A program made the position numbers and the translations under genes. From Methanoregula sp. (lineage in GTDB: Archaea > Halobacteriota > Methanomicrobia > Methanomicrobiales > Methanospirillaceae), in NCBI GenBank assembly GCA_030653335.1, contig JAURZP010000357.1:1-8496 (forward strand): 8,496 nt of DNA, read 5' to 3'. Position 1 is the first letter of the stretch. Every line of letters starts with the position of its first letter. The notes below the pieces were generated by a model, which made no database searches, had not been told where the DNA came from, and worked only from the letters and a program-made list of their open reading frames with translations. Of the stretch, positions 6,392 through 8,496 are shown in pieces.

Positions 6392-6419
6392 GGGGCAGAG
6401 TCACTTGCCGCATGGGCTA
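6392..6419. repeat. Repeat copy B of a pair bracketing the helicase gene
   Basis: This 28-bp element shares GGGGCAG, CTTGCCGC and TGGGCTA, in that order, with copy A at 3586-3614. About 22 of 28 positions match in these blocks. It starts its run only a few bases after the stop codon of the 149-aa gene, as copy A follows the helicase gene. Confidence 0.5.
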
Positions 6420-6424
6420 GCCCA
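6413..6424 (-). terminator. Palindrome right after the 149-aa gene, weak terminator candidate
   Basis: TGGGCTAGCCCA is a perfect 12-bp palindrome 3 nt beyond the stop codon at 6428-6430. It overlaps repeat copy B. There is no T-run on the minus strand after it, so termination is uncertain. Confidence 0.3.
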
Positions 6425-6427
6425 GGA

Positions 6428-6877
6428 TTATAATTTTCTTAATTCAAACGCATTGCCTTTCTTGCGAAAATCAATCATTTTTTTATGAACCATGATCGCT
6501 GCAAGCATTGATGAAAATCTTGGACTGTGTGCTTCCCAGACACGTTGATGATTTTGAATGAAATATCCCAGTCCATTCTGGGGTGGATTTGTCATTGATG
6601 CACCAAGGGGATACCATTCTGAAGTTTTGAAAAATCGGATGCGAATGTCATCCAATAATTTCTTCGGGAACATTAAGTGTGTGTTTTTCCAATGAATATC
6701 GTAAAACTCTCCAACCTCTTCTGCGTTGATTTCACTCCCTCTATTAATCCCAGACAATCTACTTAGAGGGAGACAAGTGAAAGATACCATATTTCTATCA
6801 ATATCCACATTTAACCTTAAATATATTAACCTGTCCTGGGGTAAAACGACCCTCCTTGAATTAAACTTCCAAATCAT
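6428..6877 (-). CDS. Unrecognised 149-aa protein divergent from dndB
   Basis: The product is a soluble-looking, basic protein of 149 residues without membrane helix, signal peptide or cysteine cluster (one Cys, residue 35). Visible features are an N-terminal strand-rich part (RLIYLRLNVDIDRNMVSFT), an aromatic middle with IHWKNTHLMFPKKLLDDIRI (61-80) and EWYPLGASMTNPPQNGLGYF (87-106), and a probably helical end (RFSSMLAAIMVHKKMIDF, 120-137) with a basic tail. I do not recognise the family. Its AT-rich composition matches dndB, and it shares a 32-bp divergent promoter with dndB, so it may be a regulator or accessory factor of the Dnd system. The frame is long for chance in AT-rich DNA and is bounded by a plausible promoter and a palindrome, so it is probably a real gene. 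Confidence 0.6.
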   Translation of the reverse strand: MIWKFNSRRVVLPQDRLIYLRLNVDIDRNMVSFTCLPLSRLSGINRGSEINAEEVGEFYDIHWKNTHLMFPKKLLDDIRIRFFKTSEWYPLGASMTNPPQNGLGYFIQNHQRVWEAHSPRFSSMLAAIMVHKKMIDFRKKGNAFELRKL

Positions 6878-6909
6878 AAAATTTAACTTCCAAAAAAGTT
6901 CAATTTAAA
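6864..6909. promoter_or_regulatory. Overlapping divergent promoters of dndB and the 149-aa gene with twin direct repeats
   Basis: A TATA-like ATAAAATT (6876-6883) faces dndB and would start transcription about 4 nt before its ATG at 6910. On the minus strand a TATA-like TTTAAATT (6902-6909) faces the 149-aa gene and would start transcription next to its ATG at 6877. Each box overlaps or touches the other gene's start codon. AACTTCCAAA occurs at 6864-6873 and 6885-6894, exactly 21 bp apart (two helical turns), one on each side of the dndB TATA box. DndB homologues are reported as repressors of dnd genes, so these may be operator half-sites; that link is inference. Confidence 0.55.
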
Positions 6910-8052
6910 ATGCCTATGACTTCATCTTTTCTTAATGAAGTAAACGGATTAGATTCGTTCAATTATAATTTCCCATCGATTCGAGGCATTCAAGCGGGTC
7001 GAGAATATTATATTTCAATGTGTCCGGTGAAGTTAATCCCAAAAATTTTCTTATATAATGAGATCGCCATCCCGGCAGAATTGAGAGCACAACGCACATT
7101 AAATAATGCCCGCATCCCAGAAATCGCGAATTATCTTATCAATAATCCCAAAGATTATGTTTTTTCAGCGATTTCAGCTTCAGTTTGTGGAGAAGAAGTA
7201 AAATTTATCCCCGCCGGTGAAAAAGGTATGGAGTCGAAAATGGGTGCTCTTGTTATTCCAATGACAGCCCAGTTTCTTATTAATGATGGACAACATCGTA
7301 GAGCCGCTATTGAAGCTGCGCTGAAACAACGACCTGAATTAGGCAACGAAACCATTTCAGTGGTTTTTTTTATTGACGCTGGACTGAAAAGAAGTCAACA
7401 AATTTTTTCAGATTTAAACCGGCACGCAGTGAGACCTACTAAATCTATTAGTATTCTATACGATTATCGGGATCAATTTGCCCGATTCATCCTTGAGATG
7501 GCAAACACACTTCCGATTTTTAAAGGTTTTACAGATTTAGAGAAAACAAGCATTTCAAATCGGTCGACAAAAATGTTCACCCTTTCCAGCATCTATCAAG
7601 CAACTGAAGCTTTGTTAGGAAAAAAATCAAAAATAAAAAAAATAACTGCATCCGAACGACAAAGTGCGAATGATTACTGGACTGAAGTTACAAAAAATAT
7701 ACCCGAATGGAAACGACTTGCGAACCATGATGATATTCTTTGTAACGAATTAAGAGGTTCATATATTCATTCTCATGGAATTGCCTTACATGCATTAGGA
7801 ATTGCAGGACGTTCCCTTTTCGAAATTTATCCTGATGATTGGCAAGCTAAACTAAGCCGATTAGAGGAAATTGATTGGTCAAGATCCAACAGCAATTTGT
7901 GGGAAGGTAGGGCAATGAATAATGGACGAATTTCAAAAGCATATACTAACCTAATTCTCACATCAAATTTACTGAAAGAAAAAATGGGAATTCCTCTCAT
8001 AGGCGAAGAGCAAACGATGGAAAATTTATTTTTAAAACTGAAGATAGGCTGA
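6910..8052 (+). CDS. dndB: DndB, DGQHR-domain protein of the DNA phosphorothioation system
   Basis: The product has 380 residues, close to the usual DndB length. The hallmark DGQHR is at residues 126-130 (in FLINDGQHRRAAIEAAL), followed by the second conserved block FSDLNRHAVRPTKSI (166-180). The N-terminal part has the family's PRxLNxxRIPEIANYL-like stretch (about 59-76, QRTLNNARIPEIANYLINNP). In Dnd systems sulfur replaces a non-bridging oxygen in the DNA backbone through DndC, DndD and DndE with a cysteine desulfurase. DndB is not needed for the chemistry but is described as a negative regulator that influences modification level. Here it is the first gene, with dndC starting 4 nt after its stop, a clear operon. 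Its ATG is preceded by no ribosome binding site, in line with a leaderless transcript. Confidence 0.9.
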   Translation: MPMTSSFLNEVNGLDSFNYNFPSIRGIQAGREYYISMCPVKLIPKIFLYNEIAIPAELRAQRTLNNARIPEIANYLINNPKDYVFSAISASVCGEEVKFIPAGEKGMESKMGALVIPMTAQFLINDGQHRRAAIEAALKQRPELGNETISVVFFIDAGLKRSQQIFSDLNRHAVRPTKSISILYDYRDQFARFILEMANTLPIFKGFTDLEKTSISNRSTKMFTLSSIYQATEALLGKKSKIKKITASERQSANDYWTEVTKNIPEWKRLANHDDILCNELRGSYIHSHGIALHALGIAGRSLFEIYPDDWQAKLSRLEEIDWSRSNSNLWEGRAMNNGRISKAYTNLILTSNLLKEKMGIPLIGEEQTMENLFLKLKIG

Positions 8053-8056
8053 TTCA

Positions 8057-8496
8057 ATGACTCAAGATCTGCCAATTAAAGAAAAAAAATCGATTTTTAA
8101 TAAAACGTCATTGGAAGATATCCATCAAGAAATTCGTGATATATACCAAAGTGATAATCGACCTTGGGTTATTGGATATAGCGGAGGGAAGGATTCCACC
8201 ACAGCGTTACAACTTGTCTGGTACGCACTATCTGAATTACCTGAAGATAAGCGAATGAAACCAGTATTTGTTATTTGTTCTGATACGTATGTTGAAACCC
8301 CCATAATCATCGATTATATTACCACAACTCTTGATAAAATCAATAAAAAATCTCAAGATGCTAAAATGCCTTTTAGTGCGGTTAAATTGTTCCCTCGCAT
8401 TTCTGATACTTTTTGGGTAAATCTAATTGGAAAAGGGTATCCGGCTCCTAGCACTCAATTCAGATGGTGTACTCATCGACTTAAAATTAAACCTGC
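8057..8496 (+). CDS. dndC: DndC, sulfurtransferase/ATP pyrophosphatase-like protein, partial
   Basis: The first 146 codons are in the window; the frame is open at the right edge. Residues 42-47 are SGGKDS, the PP-loop that binds ATP in PAPS reductase-type and ATP sulfurylase-type enzymes, within VIGYSGGKDSTTALQLVWYAL. FVICSDTYVETPII (71-84) follows the P-loop domain pattern, and RWCTHRLKIKP (136-146) carries Cys138, one of the cysteines that hold the iron-sulfur cluster in DndC. DndC is an iron-sulfur protein with ATP pyrophosphatase activity that is thought to activate the DNA backbone or relay sulfur together with DndD and DndE. Its order after dndB, 4 nt away, supports dndC rather than an assimilatory PAPS reductase. 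SspD of the single-strand phosphorothioation systems is a relative, but the DGQHR partner favours Dnd. Confidence 0.88.
   Translation, partial: MTQDLPIKEKKSIFNKTSLEDIHQEIRDIYQSDNRPWVIGYSGGKDSTTALQLVWYALSELPEDKRMKPVFVICSDTYVETPIIIDYITTTLDKINKKSQDAKMPFSAVKLFPRISDTFWVNLIGKGYPAPSTQFRWCTHRLKIKP

Noticed and set aside
1..8496. CRISPR array
   Set aside because: No regularly spaced repeats of 23-40 bp; the only repeats seen are the short pairs described.

Overview
The window looks like part of an archaeal chromosome, most likely a methanogen of the Methanomicrobiales (for example the Methanoregula/Methanosphaerula group). The evidence is a membrane-anchored regulator with two winged-helix domains, small secreted proteins typical of these genomes, an archaeal AbrB-type protein, and TATA-like boxes placed so that several genes would be leaderless or nearly so. 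The genus is an inference; no rRNA or other marker gene is present.

Positions 1-2992 are the host-like, more GC-rich part. A secreted C39-like cysteine peptidase (minus strand, running off the left edge) is divergent from a plus-strand set of three: a small secreted beta-sandwich protein, a two-winged-helix membrane regulator, and a small two-helix membrane protein. A 64-bp nested palindrome sits just before the first of these. Positions 2993-3378 have no gene but hold a candidate structured RNA or inverted-repeat element and a cluster of short repeats leading into a 62-aa AbrB-family DNA-binding protein, whose start codon is covered by a palindrome that is probably its own operator.

From about 3.6 kb the base composition turns clearly AT-rich. 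This part starts with a membrane-anchored superfamily 1 (UvrD/helicase IV-like) helicase on the minus strand that carries a nuclease-like insertion, followed by an unrecognised 149-aa gene on the same strand. Divergent from these, and separated by only 32 bp, are dndB and the start of dndC, which runs off the right edge. Together they mark the beginning of a DNA phosphorothioation (Dnd) locus: DndC is the sulfur-handling ATP pyrophosphatase-like enzyme and DndB the DGQHR regulator. dndD, dndE and any restriction genes would lie downstream, outside the window.

The most interesting points are the very compact overlapping divergent promoter between the 149-aa gene and dndB, with twin direct repeats around a TATA box; the unusual helicase and the unknown gene as possible partners of the phosphorothioation system; a pair of related 28-29-bp repeats bracketing the helicase gene; and two strong non-coding secondary structures in the left half.
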